In this document: piece after piece, positions 19,455 through 28,748 of the stretch
How positions within the stretch are numbered: position 1 is the stretch's first letter
Layout of the letters: each line of letters opens with the position of its first letter
DNA from: Pseudomonas maioricensis
GTDB taxonomy: Bacteria; Pseudomonadota; Gammaproteobacteria; Pseudomonadales; Pseudomonadaceae
Length of the DNA: 64,000 nucleotides
Assembly (NCBI RefSeq): GCF_022790535.1
Contig: NZ_LOHG01000003.1
Coordinates: 285,730-349,729 of the forward strand
Direction of reading: 5' to 3'
Notes under the pieces: generated by a model
The model's database searches: none
What the model was told of the DNA's origin: nothing
Seen by the model: only the letters and a program-made list of their open reading frames with translations
Translations under genes and position numbers: made by a program

Positions 19455-21062
19455 ATGACCGACCAGACTACCCGCCTGCCGATTCGCCGCGCCTTGATCA
19501 GTGTTTCCGACAAGACCGGCATCCTTGAATTTGCCCGTGAACTGGAAGCCCTTGGCGTTGAAATCCTGTCCACCGGCGGTACCTTCAAGCTGTTGCAGGA
19601 CAATGGCGTCGCAGCGGTAGAAGTCGCTGATTACACCGGCTTCGCGGAAATGATGGACGGCCGGGTTAAAACCCTGCATCCGAAAATTCACGGCGGCATC
19701 CTGGGCCGTCGCGGCATCGACGACGCCATCATGAGCGAGCACGGTATCAACCCGATCGATCTGGTTGCGGTCAACCTTTACCCGTTCCAGGCCACTGTCG
19801 CCAAGCCGGGTTGCGACCTGCCGACGGCTATTGAAAACATCGATATCGGCGGCCCGACCATGGTCCGTTCGGCAGCAAAAAACCATAAAGATGTCGCTAT
19901 CGTGGTCAACGCCAGCGATTACGATCAGGTACTGGAAAGCCTCAAGGCTGGCGGCCTGACTTACGCTCAGCGTTTCGACCTGATGCTCAAGGCTTTCGAG
20001 CACACTGCAGCTTACGACGGCATGATCGCCAACTATCTGGGCAGCATCGACCAGAGCGCCGAAACCCTGAGCACCGAAGGCCGCAGCGAATTCCCGCGCA
20101 CCTTCAACAGCCAGTTCGTCAAGGCTCAGGAAATGCGCTACGGCGAGAACCCGCACCAGAGTGCGGCGTTTTACGTTGAAGCCAACCCGGCCGAAATCGG
20201 CATCGCCACAGCGACCCAGCTTCAGGGTAAAGAACTGTCGTTCAACAATGTGGCCGACACTGATGCTGCACTGGAATGCGTGAAAAGCTTCGTAAAACCA
20301 GCCTGCGTTATCGTCAAGCACGCCAACCCGTGCGGCGTTGCCGTGGCACTGGATAACGAAGGCGGCATCCGTCAGGCCTACGAACTGGCCTACGCAACCG
20401 ACACCGAATCTGCATTTGGCGGCATCATCGCCTTCAACCGCGAGCTGGACGCTGAAACAGCCAAGGCCATCGTCGAGCGTCAGTTCGTTGAGGTGATCAT
20501 TGCCCCAAGCGTCAGCGCCGAAGCACAGGCGATTGTTGCCAGCAAAGCCAACGTGCGCCTGCTGAGCACTGGCCAATGGGCCGCTCAACGTGACGCTGCT
20601 TGGGACTACAAGCGCGTCAATGGCGGTCTGCTTGTACAGAGCCGCGATATCGGCATGATCACCGCTGATGACCTCAAAGTGGTCACCAAGCGCGCACCAA
20701 GCGAAAAAGAAATCCACGATTTGATCTTCGCCTGGAAAGTCGCCAAGTACGTTAAATCCAACGCTATCGTCTACGCCAAAAATCGTCAGACCATCGGTGT
20801 CGGCGCAGGCCAGATGAGCCGCGTAAACTCGGCTCGTATCGCCGCGATCAAGGCTGAACACGCTGGTTTGCAGGTACAGGGCGCAGTCATGGCGTCTGAC
20901 GCATTCTTCCCGTTCCGCGACGGCATCGACAACGCAGCCAAGGTGGGCATCACTGCGGTAATCCAGCCTGGCGGCTCGATGCGTGACAACGAAGTGATTG
21001 CGGCGGCTGATGAAGCCGGTATCGCCATGGTGTTCACCGGGATGCGGCATTTCCGTCACTAA
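19455..21062 (+). CDS. purH: Bifunctional AICAR transformylase / IMP cyclohydrolase PurH
   Basis: A 535-aa enzyme catalysing the last two steps of IMP synthesis. The N-terminal IMP cyclohydrolase (MGS-like) domain spans about 1-150 ([34 protein letters not shown]). The C-terminal AICAR transformylase has KHANPCGVA with the catalytic Lys-His, and [11 protein letters not shown] start at [12 protein letters not shown] (19455), as in the family; ATGs at 19443 and upstream are less likely. Confidence 0.96.
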   Translation: MTDQTTRLPIRRALISVSDKTGILEFARELEALGVEILSTGGTFKLLQDNGVAAVEVADYTGFAEMMDGRVKTLHPKIHGGILGRRGIDDAIMSEHGINPIDLVAVNLYPFQATVAKPGCDLPTAIENIDIGGPTMVRSAAKNHKDVAIVVNASDYDQVLESLKAGGLTYAQRFDLMLKAFEHTAAYDGMIANYLGSIDQSAETLSTEGRSEFPRTFNSQFVKAQEMRYGENPHQSAAFYVEANPAEIGIATATQLQGKELSFNNVADTDAALECVKSFVKPACVIVKHANPCGVAVALDNEGGIRQAYELAYATDTESAFGGIIAFNRELDAETAKAIVERQFVEVIIAPSVSAEAQAIVASKANVRLLSTGQWAAQRDAAWDYKRVNGGLLVQSRDIGMITADDLKVVTKRAPSEKEIHDLIFAWKVAKYVKSNAIVYAKNRQTIGVGAGQMSRVNSARIAAIKAEHAGLQVQGAVMASDAFFPFRDGIDNAAKVGITAVIQPGGSMRDNEVIAAADEAGIAMVFTGMRHFRH

Positions 21063-21079
21063 CTAATAGCTCACTCATC

Positions 21080-21191
21080 CTGTAGGAGTGAGCTTGCTCG
21101 CGATCCAGCGCGAAGCGCTGGCAAAGGATTCGAATTCAGATCCAGTTGAAGGCCGTTCCGGCCTTATCGCGAGCAAGCTCACTCCTACAGG
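21080..21191. repeat. REPIN between purH and purD
   Basis: Arms CTGTAGGAGTGAGCTTGCTC... (from 21080) and ATCGCGAGCAAGC...CTACAGG (to 21191) around a spacer of about 60 nt that itself contains short inverted repeats. Confidence 0.88.
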
Positions 21192-21218
21192 GGTTGGCGT
21201 CATCGAGGTTTTTTTGAA

Positions 21219-22511
21219 ATGAACGTATTGATCATTGGCAGTGGTGGCCGCGAACACGCTCTGGCGTGGAAAGTCGCTCAGGACCCACGCGTCGTGAAGG
21301 TTTTTGTTGCACCGGGCAATGCCGGGACCGCTATCGAAGCGAAGTGCGAGAACGTCGCTATCGACGTGCTGGCTCTTGAACAACTGGCGGATTTCGCTGA
21401 AAAGAACGTCTCCCTGACCATCGTCGGCCCGGAAGTGCCACTGGTTGCCGGTGTGGTTGATCTGTTCCGCAGCCGCAATCTGGACTGCTTCGGCCCTACT
21501 GCTGGCGCTGCCCAGCTGGAAGGCTCGAAAGCGTTTACCAAGGACTTCCTGGCGCGCCACAAGATCCCGACCGCCGACTATCAGAACTTCACTGAAATCG
21601 AGCCAGCGCTGGCCTACCTGCGCGAAAAAGGTGCTCCGATTGTCATCAAGGCCGACGGTCTGGCGGCAGGCAAAGGCGTAATCGTCGCCATGACCCTGGC
21701 CGAAGCCGAAGACGCCGTGCGCGACATGCTGGCTGGCAATGCTTTCGGCGAAGCCGGTTCGCGGGTCGTGATCGAAGAGTTTCTCGATGGCGAAGAAGCC
21801 AGCTTCATCGTCATGGTTGACGGCAAGAACGTGCTGCCGATGGCGACCAGCCAGGACCACAAGCGTGTCGGCGACGCCGACAGCGGTCCGAACACTGGCG
21901 GTATGGGTGCCTACTCCCCTGCCCCGGTTGTCACCGCCGAAGTTCACCAGCGCGTAATGGATCTGGTCATCTGGCCGACCGTACGTGGCATGGCCGATGA
22001 AGGCAACGTCTACACTGGCTTCCTCTATGCAGGCCTGATGATCGACAAAGCCGGCAACCCAAAGGTTATCGAGTTCAACTGCCGCTTCGGCGATCCGGAA
22101 ACCCAACCGGTGATGCTGCGCCTGCAATCGAGTCTGGTCCTGTTGGTTGAAGCTGCTCTGGCTCAGGCGCTGGACAAGGTTGAAGCGCAATGGGATCCGC
22201 GTCCGAGTCTGGGCATTGTCCTCGCATCGGGTGGCTACCCTGGCGACTACGCCAAAGGCGCAGCGATCAAAGGTCTGGATGACGCCGCGCAACTGCCAGG
22301 CAAAGTGTTCCATGCGGGCACGGCACTGCAGGACGGTCAGGTAGTGACCAGTGGCGGTCGCGTGCTATGCGCCACTGCATTGGGCGAAACAGTAGGCGAT
22401 GCTCAGAAACACGCCTATGCTCTGGCCGCAAAGGTTGATTGGGAAGGTTGCTTCTATCGCAGTGACATTGGCTACCGCGCCATTGCCCGCGAGCGTGGTG
22501 AAGACCTGTAA
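21219..22511 (+). CDS. purD: Phosphoribosylamine-glycine ligase PurD
   Basis: A 430-aa ATP-grasp enzyme that joins glycine to phosphoribosylamine in purine synthesis. It has the start MNVLIIGSGGREHALAWK, the ATP loop IKADGLAAGKGVIVA, the DHKRVGDADSGPNTGGMGAYSP signature and IEFNCRFGDPETQ. It lies downstream of purH as in other pseudomonads, separated by a REPIN. It may be followed by a weak hairpin terminator (22530-22578). Confidence 0.97.
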   Translation: MNVLIIGSGGREHALAWKVAQDPRVVKVFVAPGNAGTAIEAKCENVAIDVLALEQLADFAEKNVSLTIVGPEVPLVAGVVDLFRSRNLDCFGPTAGAAQLEGSKAFTKDFLARHKIPTADYQNFTEIEPALAYLREKGAPIVIKADGLAAGKGVIVAMTLAEAEDAVRDMLAGNAFGEAGSRVVIEEFLDGEEASFIVMVDGKNVLPMATSQDHKRVGDADSGPNTGGMGAYSPAPVVTAEVHQRVMDLVIWPTVRGMADEGNVYTGFLYAGLMIDKAGNPKVIEFNCRFGDPETQPVMLRLQSSLVLLVEAALAQALDKVEAQWDPRPSLGIVLASGGYPGDYAKGAAIKGLDDAAQLPGKVFHAGTALQDGQVVTSGGRVLCATALGETVGDAQKHAYALAAKVDWEGCFYRSDIGYRAIARERGEDL

Positions 22512-22529
22512 CAAGCCTTTAGCCGGATC

Positions 22530-22578
22530 CGGCAGGATTGGGAACGAGCGCACACGCGTCTCGCTCCGCCTGCCGGGT
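22530..22578 (+). terminator. Possible hairpin terminator after purD
   Basis: CCGGCAGG (22530-22537) pairs with CCTGCCGG (22571-22578), and GAGCG/CGCTC pairs inside. The following bases are only GTTTG, so a factor-independent role is uncertain. Confidence 0.4.
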
Positions 22579-22661
22579 TTGACCGGCCATTCAGCGCTTC
22601 GCACAGAGATTGAAATAGAGTTTAGAGTTATCGGGCATTCATCTTACGAAGGGATCTCACC

Positions 22662-25451
22662 GTGCGCTGGCTCAGGATTGCCAAAGGTTTAACCGTAGGG
22701 ATGTTGACCCTGCTCTTCGTGCTGTCGGCGCATGCCCAGCCAAGTGCGGGCTGGTCAACACTGCTCGACCCCCAGGCAAACCTGCAATTGAGCGACGTAC
22801 GCTCTGCCCGCTATCAAAACCAGTTCAGCCCTACCGAACTTGATCAGGTCACGGCCGCCGATCGTAACAGCGCCCTGTGGCTGCACTATCGCCTGCAACC
22901 CAGCGATCACGAACAACTGTTACGCATCTTCGCTCCCGACCTCGCCAGTCTTGACCTCTATGTCCTGAATCTGGACGAACTGATTAACCATACGCGCACC
23001 GGTAACAGCGTCGCGCCCCAGAACAATGTCTTGCGGGCCAGCGATTTCATGCTGCCTATCCCGCAAAGCTCAGCGCCTGTGGATATCTATCTGCGGCTGG
23101 TCTCAACCCAGCAATTGCGCCCCAACATCAGCCTGCAACCCGCGATAAACAGTGCGGCCGACGAACGCGAACCGTTTTTGTTCGGTCTGTTGTTCGGCTC
23201 GCTGGGCATGCTGATCCTGCAGAACATGACCCGCTACGCGCACACCCGATCGCGCACGAACCTCTGGCTCGCAGGCTGCGAGGGATTGCTGGCGCTCAGC
23301 GCTGCGCTGCTACTCAACCTGTTGACCCCGTGGCTCAAGACCTGGCACATCGCGCAAACACCTGCGGCGCATCTGACCCTGCTGTTCGCGGCGCTCGCGG
23401 GCCTGATGTATGCCCACTCCTTCTTCGCGCATCGCAATGTCATCGCGCTCAATCGTCTGTTGATGGGCAGCCTGGTCGTTATTGCCCTCGGCTGCCTGTT
23501 GATAATGTTCGTCGACACCTTGCCACTGAACCTGCTGACGTTCGGACTGGTAACGCTTGCGACCGTGAGCATCCTGTTCGTCTCGGCCTACCACTGGCAG
23601 AAAGGTTACTGGCCTGCGCGCCTGTTCGTGATGTCGATGGTCACCTTCAACATTGGCTGCCTGGTGATTTTGCCTGCCCTGCTGTGGCTGACATGGATAT
23701 CCCCACAATGGTTGATCCTCACGCTGCTGGCGGTGTTCTGCTTCAGCGGCTTGTTAATGAGTGTGGCAATCAGCGAACGCCATCGCAGCTTTACCGAAGA
23801 CAAATTCAGTATTAGCCGGGACAAGGCCGCGAGCACAGCGGAAATCAACGCCAAGGCCGAATTCCTGGCAAAAATCAGCCACGAAATCCGTACCCCGATG
23901 AACGGTGTACTGGGCATGACCGAATTGCTGCTGGGCACACCGTTATCGGTCAAGCAGCGCGACTACGTGCAGACCATTCACAGCGCGGGCAACGAACTGC
24001 TCAGCCTGATCAACGAAATTCTCGACATCACCAAACTCGAGTCCGGGCAGATCGAGCTGGATGATGTGCAGTTCGATCTCAGTGCCCTGATCGAGGACTG
24101 CCTTAACATCTTCCGCGCCAAAGCCGAGCAGCAGGATGTAGAACTGATCAGCCTGATCCAGCCGCAAGTGCCACGCGTCATCAGCGGTGACCCGACTCGC
24201 CTGCGTCAGACTGTACTGAGCCTGCTGGAAAACGCCCTGAAGAAAACCGACGAGGGTGAGATTCTGGTGGTGGTCGCTCTCGACTCCCGCGCTGGCAAAC
24301 CTCGCCTGCGCATCGCGGTACAGGACAGCGGCGAAGCCCTGTCTGCCGACGATCGCGAGGCATTGCTGCATGCCGAACTGCACAGCAAGAATTTCATGGC
24401 CTCAAGCAAACTGGGCGGGCATCTGGGTCTGGTTATTGCCCGCCAGTTGATCGGCCTGATGGGCGGTGAATTCGGCATCCAGTCCGGCGGTAGCCACGGC
24501 AGCACATTGTGGCTGAGCCTGCCGCTTGATCCGAATCGTCTGGAGCAACCGCCACTGGACCTCGACAGCCCGCTCAAGGGTGCAAGAGTGCTGGTCGTCG
24601 ACGATAACGAAACATGCCGCAAAGTGCTGGTTCAACAATGCAGTTCCTGGGGCCTCAACGTCAGTGCCGTGCCGTCCGGTAAAGAAGCCCTGGCCCTGTT
24701 GCGAACCAAGGCGCACTTGCGTGATTACTTTGATGTAGTGCTGCTGGATCAGAACATGCCCGGCATGACGGGCATGCAGCTGGCCGCCAAGATCAAGGAA
24801 GATCCAAGCCTGAACCACGACATCCTGCTGATCATGCTGACCGGTATCAGCAATGCGCCGAGCAAGATCATCGCGCGCAATGCAGGAATCAAGAGAATTC
24901 TGGCCAAGCCGGTGGCGGGTTACACGCTCAAAACCACGTTGGCGGACGAGCTCACTCAACTGAACAAGGGGGCGACGCCGCACCAGGTGACGCCCATACA
25001 CAACATACCGGTCAAGGTGCCGAGCGACTTCCGTATTCTGGTCGCCGAAGATAACAACATCTCTACCAAAGTGATTCGCGGCATGCTGGGCAAGCTGAAC
25101 CTGAACCCTGACACTGCCAGTAACGGCGAAGAAGCCTTGCGAGCAATGAAAGCCCAGCGCTATGACCTGGTGCTGATGGATTGTGAAATGCCGATTCTGG
25201 ACGGCTTCTCCGCCACCGAACAGCTGCGTGCATGGGAAGTTGGCAACCAGCGGGTACGTACACCCGTGGTGGCGCTGACCGCGCACATCCTGACTGAACA
25301 CAAGGATCGCGCCCGCCAGGCCGGTATGGACGGGCATATGGCCAAACCCGTGGAGCTGTCTCAATTGCGCGAGCTGGTGGAGCACTGGGTAGCCCAACGT
25401 GAGAAGGTTCGCGCACTGACATCATCCGGTGATCTTTACCAACAAAATTGA
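22662..25451 (+). CDS. retS: RetS hybrid sensor kinase
   Basis: A 929-aa membrane sensor that in P. aeruginosa restrains GacS and so the Gac/Rsm switch between motile-virulent and biofilm states. Order: signal peptide (1-25), periplasmic 7TMR-DISMED2 domain (about 30-165), seven-helix 7TMR-DISM domain (about 170-365), HisKA with H407 in ISHEIRTPMNG, ATPase domain, and two receiver domains with D696 and D840. In the ATPase domain the G1 box reads DSGEA rather than DxGxG, consistent with a protein that works mainly by binding GacS. It follows purD as in P. aeruginosa. Confidence 0.93.
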   Translation: MRWLRIAKGLTVGMLTLLFVLSAHAQPSAGWSTLLDPQANLQLSDVRSARYQNQFSPTELDQVTAADRNSALWLHYRLQPSDHEQLLRIFAPDLASLDLYVLNLDELINHTRTGNSVAPQNNVLRASDFMLPIPQSSAPVDIYLRLVSTQQLRPNISLQPAINSAADEREPFLFGLLFGSLGMLILQNMTRYAHTRSRTNLWLAGCEGLLALSAALLLNLLTPWLKTWHIAQTPAAHLTLLFAALAGLMYAHSFFAHRNVIALNRLLMGSLVVIALGCLLIMFVDTLPLNLLTFGLVTLATVSILFVSAYHWQKGYWPARLFVMSMVTFNIGCLVILPALLWLTWISPQWLILTLLAVFCFSGLLMSVAISERHRSFTEDKFSISRDKAASTAEINAKAEFLAKISHEIRTPMNGVLGMTELLLGTPLSVKQRDYVQTIHSAGNELLSLINEILDITKLESGQIELDDVQFDLSALIEDCLNIFRAKAEQQDVELISLIQPQVPRVISGDPTRLRQTVLSLLENALKKTDEGEILVVVALDSRAGKPRLRIAVQDSGEALSADDREALLHAELHSKNFMASSKLGGHLGLVIARQLIGLMGGEFGIQSGGSHGSTLWLSLPLDPNRLEQPPLDLDSPLKGARVLVVDDNETCRKVLVQQCSSWGLNVSAVPSGKEALALLRTKAHLRDYFDVVLLDQNMPGMTGMQLAAKIKEDPSLNHDILLIMLTGISNAPSKIIARNAGIKRILAKPVAGYTLKTTLADELTQLNKGATPHQVTPIHNIPVKVPSDFRILVAEDNNISTKVIRGMLGKLNLNPDTASNGEEALRAMKAQRYDLVLMDCEMPILDGFSATEQLRAWEVGNQRVRTPVVALTAHILTEHKDRARQAGMDGHMAKPVELSQLRELVEHWVAQREKVRALTSSGDLYQQN

Positions 25452-25524
25452 TCTGCTGCTTCACAGCGACGTCTGTTGCGCCCTGATAGACTCGCCACGT
25501 CTTACCTGCTGCCGAGCCCAAGCC

Positions 25525-26121
25525 ATGCTCCATGTGTTGTTCAGCGTTTATCTGAAGATGCTGGTGCTTTATAGCCCGTTCTTCGTCCTCTCCTGTTTCA
25601 TCAGCCTGACCCGTGGTCACTCGCGCAAAGAGCAACGGCGTCTGGCGTGGAAAGTGGCACTGGCGACCCTGATTTCCAGCGTGCTGCTCTACCTGTTCGG
25701 TCGTGTGATCTTCAGCGTATTTGGCATTACGGTTGATGCATTCCGAATCGGCGCGGGCAGCGTGCTGTTCATTTCTGCACTGGGAATGGCGCAGGGCAAG
25801 TCGGCGGTACAGACCGACAATGTTCAGCAAGACGTGACCATCGTCCCGCTGACCATTCCGCTCACTGTCGGCCCCGGTACCATTGGTGCGCTGTTAGTGA
25901 TGGGCGTCAGCCAGCCTCACTGGGATGACAAGCTGACTGCTATTTTCAGTATTGCTTTAGCCAGCCTGACTGTTGGCGTGGTGCTGTACCTGGCCAACAA
26001 CATTGAACGCATCCTGGGTGAACAAGGTTTGCAGATCGTCAGTCGGTTGATGGGGTTGTTTGTCTGCGCGTTGGCAGCGCAGATCATCTTTACCGGGGTT
26101 CGAGGCTATCTGGTGCCTTGA
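25525..26121 (+). CDS. MarC family membrane protein
   Basis: A 198-aa polytopic membrane protein of the MarC (UPF0056) family, whose transport function is unsettled. Hydrophobic segments recur through the whole length, with the family-typical segment VPLTIPLTVGPGTIGALLV in the middle and MGLFVCALAAQIIFTGV near the end. I start at MLHVLFSVYLKML (25525); a longer frame from 25429 would overlap retS. It is followed by the unrelated accessory trio on the other strand. Confidence 0.85.
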   Translation: MLHVLFSVYLKMLVLYSPFFVLSCFISLTRGHSRKEQRRLAWKVALATLISSVLLYLFGRVIFSVFGITVDAFRIGAGSVLFISALGMAQGKSAVQTDNVQQDVTIVPLTIPLTVGPGTIGALLVMGVSQPHWDDKLTAIFSIALASLTVGVVLYLANNIERILGEQGLQIVSRLMGLFVCALAAQIIFTGVRGYLVP

Positions 26122-26131
26122 AAAACCTGAT

Positions 26132-26773
26132 TCAGATGTCTTGAATTGTGAGACGGCTGACGTACCTCAGTTTCGAAGTGATGCTTTCCCGCTGCATCGC
26201 ATATTGCTCACGGTTCAGCTCATACACGCCACCGCTGATACGCAGCACAATGTCGCGCTGGATCCGCTCGGACAGGCCCAGAATATCCACCTCGGTGTAC
26301 GCATTGGCGTGTAGGGCGCACAGCACGATCAATATCTGACCAGCAGGCGTCTTCTCACAACCGACCACCTGGAACGTCCGCAGGCGACCGCTGCCTCGGC
26401 CATGCTGAAAAAACAATCGAGCGTCCTTGTCGATCCTGACCTTCCTCAGGCTGTGTTGCATCAGCCTGGCGAGGCTGGACGAGCCAGTTGTCCCTACGAC
26501 GCTGGCGGTGATCTGCTCCAGCTCTTCAGCGTCGGTTATCACCATGGGCTCTTTTACAATGCGCGCCTTTACCGTACTGAATTTCTCCAGTCGGTTACGG
26601 TAGTACTCCATCCAACTGGTCCATAACTCACTTCGGTCAAAGGTCTGGCTGGCAAAGTAATCGGCGTACCTCAGCAAATCAGAGACATCTTTCTTTTCTT
26701 CACGCGTGAGCCCTGTCATGAAGGAAATAAGGTTACTGCCAGCGACTACGACACTCGATGTCATCTCACTCAT
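26132..26773 (-). CDS. Unrecognised paralogue family, member 3
   Basis: A 213-aa soluble protein, family not recognised. It shares the trio's layout: an N-terminal motif ISFMTGLTREEKKDV...W...Y and a C-terminal motif VDILGLSERIQRDI...LNREQYAMQRESI. No signal peptide, transmembrane helix or catalytic motif was seen. Its ATG overlaps the stop of the middle gene (ATGA at 26770-26773), so it is translationally coupled to it. Convergent with the MarC gene, 10 nt apart. Confidence 0.72.
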   Translation of the reverse strand: MSEMTSSVVVAGSNLISFMTGLTREEKKDVSDLLRYADYFASQTFDRSELWTSWMEYYRNRLEKFSTVKARIVKEPMVITDAEELEQITASVVGTTGSSSLARLMQHSLRKVRIDKDARLFFQHGRGSGRLRTFQVVGCEKTPAGQILIVLCALHANAYTEVDILGLSERIQRDIVLRISGGVYELNREQYAMQRESITSKLRYVSRLTIQDI

Positions 26774-27447
26774 CGCTCACCCCCGATTCGAACAGTCAGC
26801 GTCTTCTTTCTCTCGGCCAAGGCAGAGTCGAAAGCGTCCCGGTACATGTCGTAGTGGAGTTCCAGCAGCTCGGCCGAAAAAAACATAACGTCAATGGCAC
26901 CGACGATAAGCGCCGGATCAAGCGGCTCCAACAGTGGATGGACGCTCAGGGGCTCCTGCGTGTTGAACGAAACCAGTACCGAGTTCAGAACATGCTCTGC
27001 AGACACAAAGCTGACCTGGAACTGCACGCTGGCTAACGCTACCGCCCCATCATGGATTTGGGGCGCAAAAGGTTCTCCCTGCTTGCGGCTTGCGAGCAAT
27101 GGACTGGCGAGGGCGACAAAATCACCTGCACGGGCAGGTAACTTGTTGAAGCCTTTCTGTACAAAAACATCCGTTATCAGTGTCCAGACGTTAAGCGCAA
27201 CGGCGCCGTCTGGTGCATGGCTATAACAATCGCTGTCGCGTAGCCGCCAACCAAAGGTGGTCATCGCGTCCAGATAGGTTTTCCGCCACATCGGGCAATC
27301 AGTCATCGTTGATACTTTGTTGTCGGCCGCCAACTGGGTATACAGGGTCGACATAAGAACATCTGATTTAACGGCAGGATCAACCCTCGTATCAAACATT
27401 ATAAAATCGCGGGCATTAACATACGCGTCCAGCGCAACATCACACAT
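26770..27447 (-). CDS. Unrecognised paralogue family, member 2
   Basis: A 225-aa protein with distant similarity to its two neighbours: VDPAVKSDVLMSTLY...W...YLDAMTTFGW in the N-terminal part and IDVMFFSAELLELHYDMYRD near the end. I chose the ATG at 27447 (MCDVALDAYV) with AGGAC upstream. A longer frame reaching 27612 would run through the terminator hairpin and overlap the first gene. Function is unknown. Confidence 0.68.
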   Translation of the reverse strand: MCDVALDAYVNARDFIMFDTRVDPAVKSDVLMSTLYTQLAADNKVSTMTDCPMWRKTYLDAMTTFGWRLRDSDCYSHAPDGAVALNVWTLITDVFVQKGFNKLPARAGDFVALASPLLASRKQGEPFAPQIHDGAVALASVQFQVSFVSAEHVLNSVLVSFNTQEPLSVHPLLEPLDPALIVGAIDVMFFSAELLELHYDMYRDAFDSALAERKKTLTVRIGGER

Positions 27448-27470
27448 GGCATTCGTCCTGGCAATCAAAT

Positions 27471-27494
27471 AAAACGGGGAGCTCACGCTCCCCG
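27471..27494 (-). terminator. Rho-independent terminator between trio members 1 and 2
   Basis: On the minus strand CGGGGAGC / GCTCCCCG (27475-27494) forms an 8-bp stem with a 4-nt loop, followed by TTTTATTT. It lies in the 52-nt gap after gene 1, so genes 2 and 3 would be made at a lower level or from another promoter. Confidence 0.8.
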
Positions 27495-27499
27495 AAACT

Positions 27500-28309
27500 T
27501 CAGATCGGATAGCTGGCAATATCGCGCGCTGCCTTATCACGCAACTTTTTAACAATATCTGCGCGATGGAAACTGTACTCTTCCTGATCGAGCAGCCAGG
27601 CAGCCTCTCCACGGGAGATATTGATCGTCGAGTTATGCCACTCGGTGAACAATACGTCGACAGTGTTAATTCGCACGTCGCACCTTACTGCGCCCAATGC
27701 AAAATAAACTTCCCCTTGAGACTCAATACACGAACCAATACAGAAATTTCCTTTGTCGTAATCCCGAGTGTGCCTTTTAAACAGCTCCACGGGCTCATTA
27801 CTGACCTGGAGCGCTTCGATCGCATCCTTCGCGATTTTTGCCAACACCAGTGCAGCGGGGCCAGCGCCTGCAATGGTCGCAATGGCAGAGCCCAGGATTT
27901 TCAAGCCGACCTGTTCCATCGAGAAACGCTGATCACTGGTCCGGTATTGCGCGTAATCCCAATGCTCCGGGACCCAGCCCAAAGCATTCATCACACTGTA
28001 AAATTTGTTGAACCAGTTTTCTCCGCCCCGTGCATTGCCAAAATGTTTGTCGGCAACAAGCACTGCAAGCAACACCGTCTTTTTAACGGCGTCCTTGTTT
28101 TCTCGCGACATTCCGGCGACAAAACCCAAAATGGTATTGGCAACTACCGCACCCTCATCGTTCTTCGGGTCCAGCTCTTGCCCCAGCGCCATGCGGGCAC
28201 GGCTAAGAGGATTGCGTCGCTCGAACAACGAAGGGGTATCCAGATCCAGGTCCCTGACAAAACTCATCCGCCCAGGAGACGTTTCATAAAAATCTAATGC
28301 ATCGTTCAT
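27500..28309 (-). CDS. Unrecognised paralogue family, member 1 (first gene of trio)
   Basis: A 269-aa protein, the longest of the trio and first in transcription order. Motifs shared with the others: LGFVAGMSRENKDAV...W...FYSVMNALGW (about 60-115) and VDVLFTEWHNSTI...LDQEEYSFHRADIVKKL near the end. A hydrophobic glycine/alanine-rich stretch (about 140-165, ILGSAIATIAGAGPAALVLA) is unique to this member and could be membrane-active. The ATG at 28309 has an AAAGGGA ribosome site. A toxin or secreted role is only a guess. Confidence 0.72.
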   Translation of the reverse strand: MNDALDFYETSPGRMSFVRDLDLDTPSLFERRNPLSRARMALGQELDPKNDEGAVVANTILGFVAGMSRENKDAVKKTVLLAVLVADKHFGNARGGENWFNKFYSVMNALGWVPEHWDYAQYRTSDQRFSMEQVGLKILGSAIATIAGAGPAALVLAKIAKDAIEALQVSNEPVELFKRHTRDYDKGNFCIGSCIESQGEVYFALGAVRCDVRINTVDVLFTEWHNSTINISRGEAAWLLDQEEYSFHRADIVKKLRDKAARDIASYPI

Positions 28310-28748
28310 TGGAAATTCCCTTTAATTAACAACTCGTCCACGAGCGTGTGCTCAGTGCTTGATCAGCACATTAAAATCAGACCGACTAAATAGTGCCTTG
28401 CCTTTATTAAGCGACGACAGCCTTTCTTATTATTTTTATTCTTGAGCAAGATTAGATCGGCGTCACACATTCACTCTAGGCAAGAATATGAGCGATGACA
28501 AGTCATGACCCATGACAAATTATTTATTGGCTACCCGCCTCAGACACTTGACGCGCTCTAACCAGAGGGATTACTTCAAACAAAGAACTTTCGGACAGAG
28601 CAGTTTCTAAAAGGCCTTTATAAAAGTCTTATTTCCCACAAGTATTTAATAACTGAAGGACTTGGGACAGTCGCCATACTGAACGGTAAAATCGCCAGCC
28701 TCGCTGTGTGCTTGAAGCACCACAGGAGGCTGCCCGATCTCCAGCGTC
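28310..28748. promoter_or_regulatory. AT-rich gene-free region upstream of the paralogue trio
   Basis: A 439-nt gap between the trio and the cob genes. Much of it (28400-28660) is clearly richer in A/T than the flanks, with runs such as TATTATTTTTATTC and CCTTTATAAAAGTC. That composition is common upstream of horizontally acquired genes and MvaT/H-NS targets. No gene or clear promoter was found. Confidence 0.5.

Noticed and set aside
19398..21059. 553-codon minus-strand frame opposite purH
   Set aside because: Covers purH exactly on the other strand; codon-bias artefact.
21075..22313. 412-codon minus-strand frame opposite purD
   Set aside because: Antisense shadow, and its start lies inside purD.
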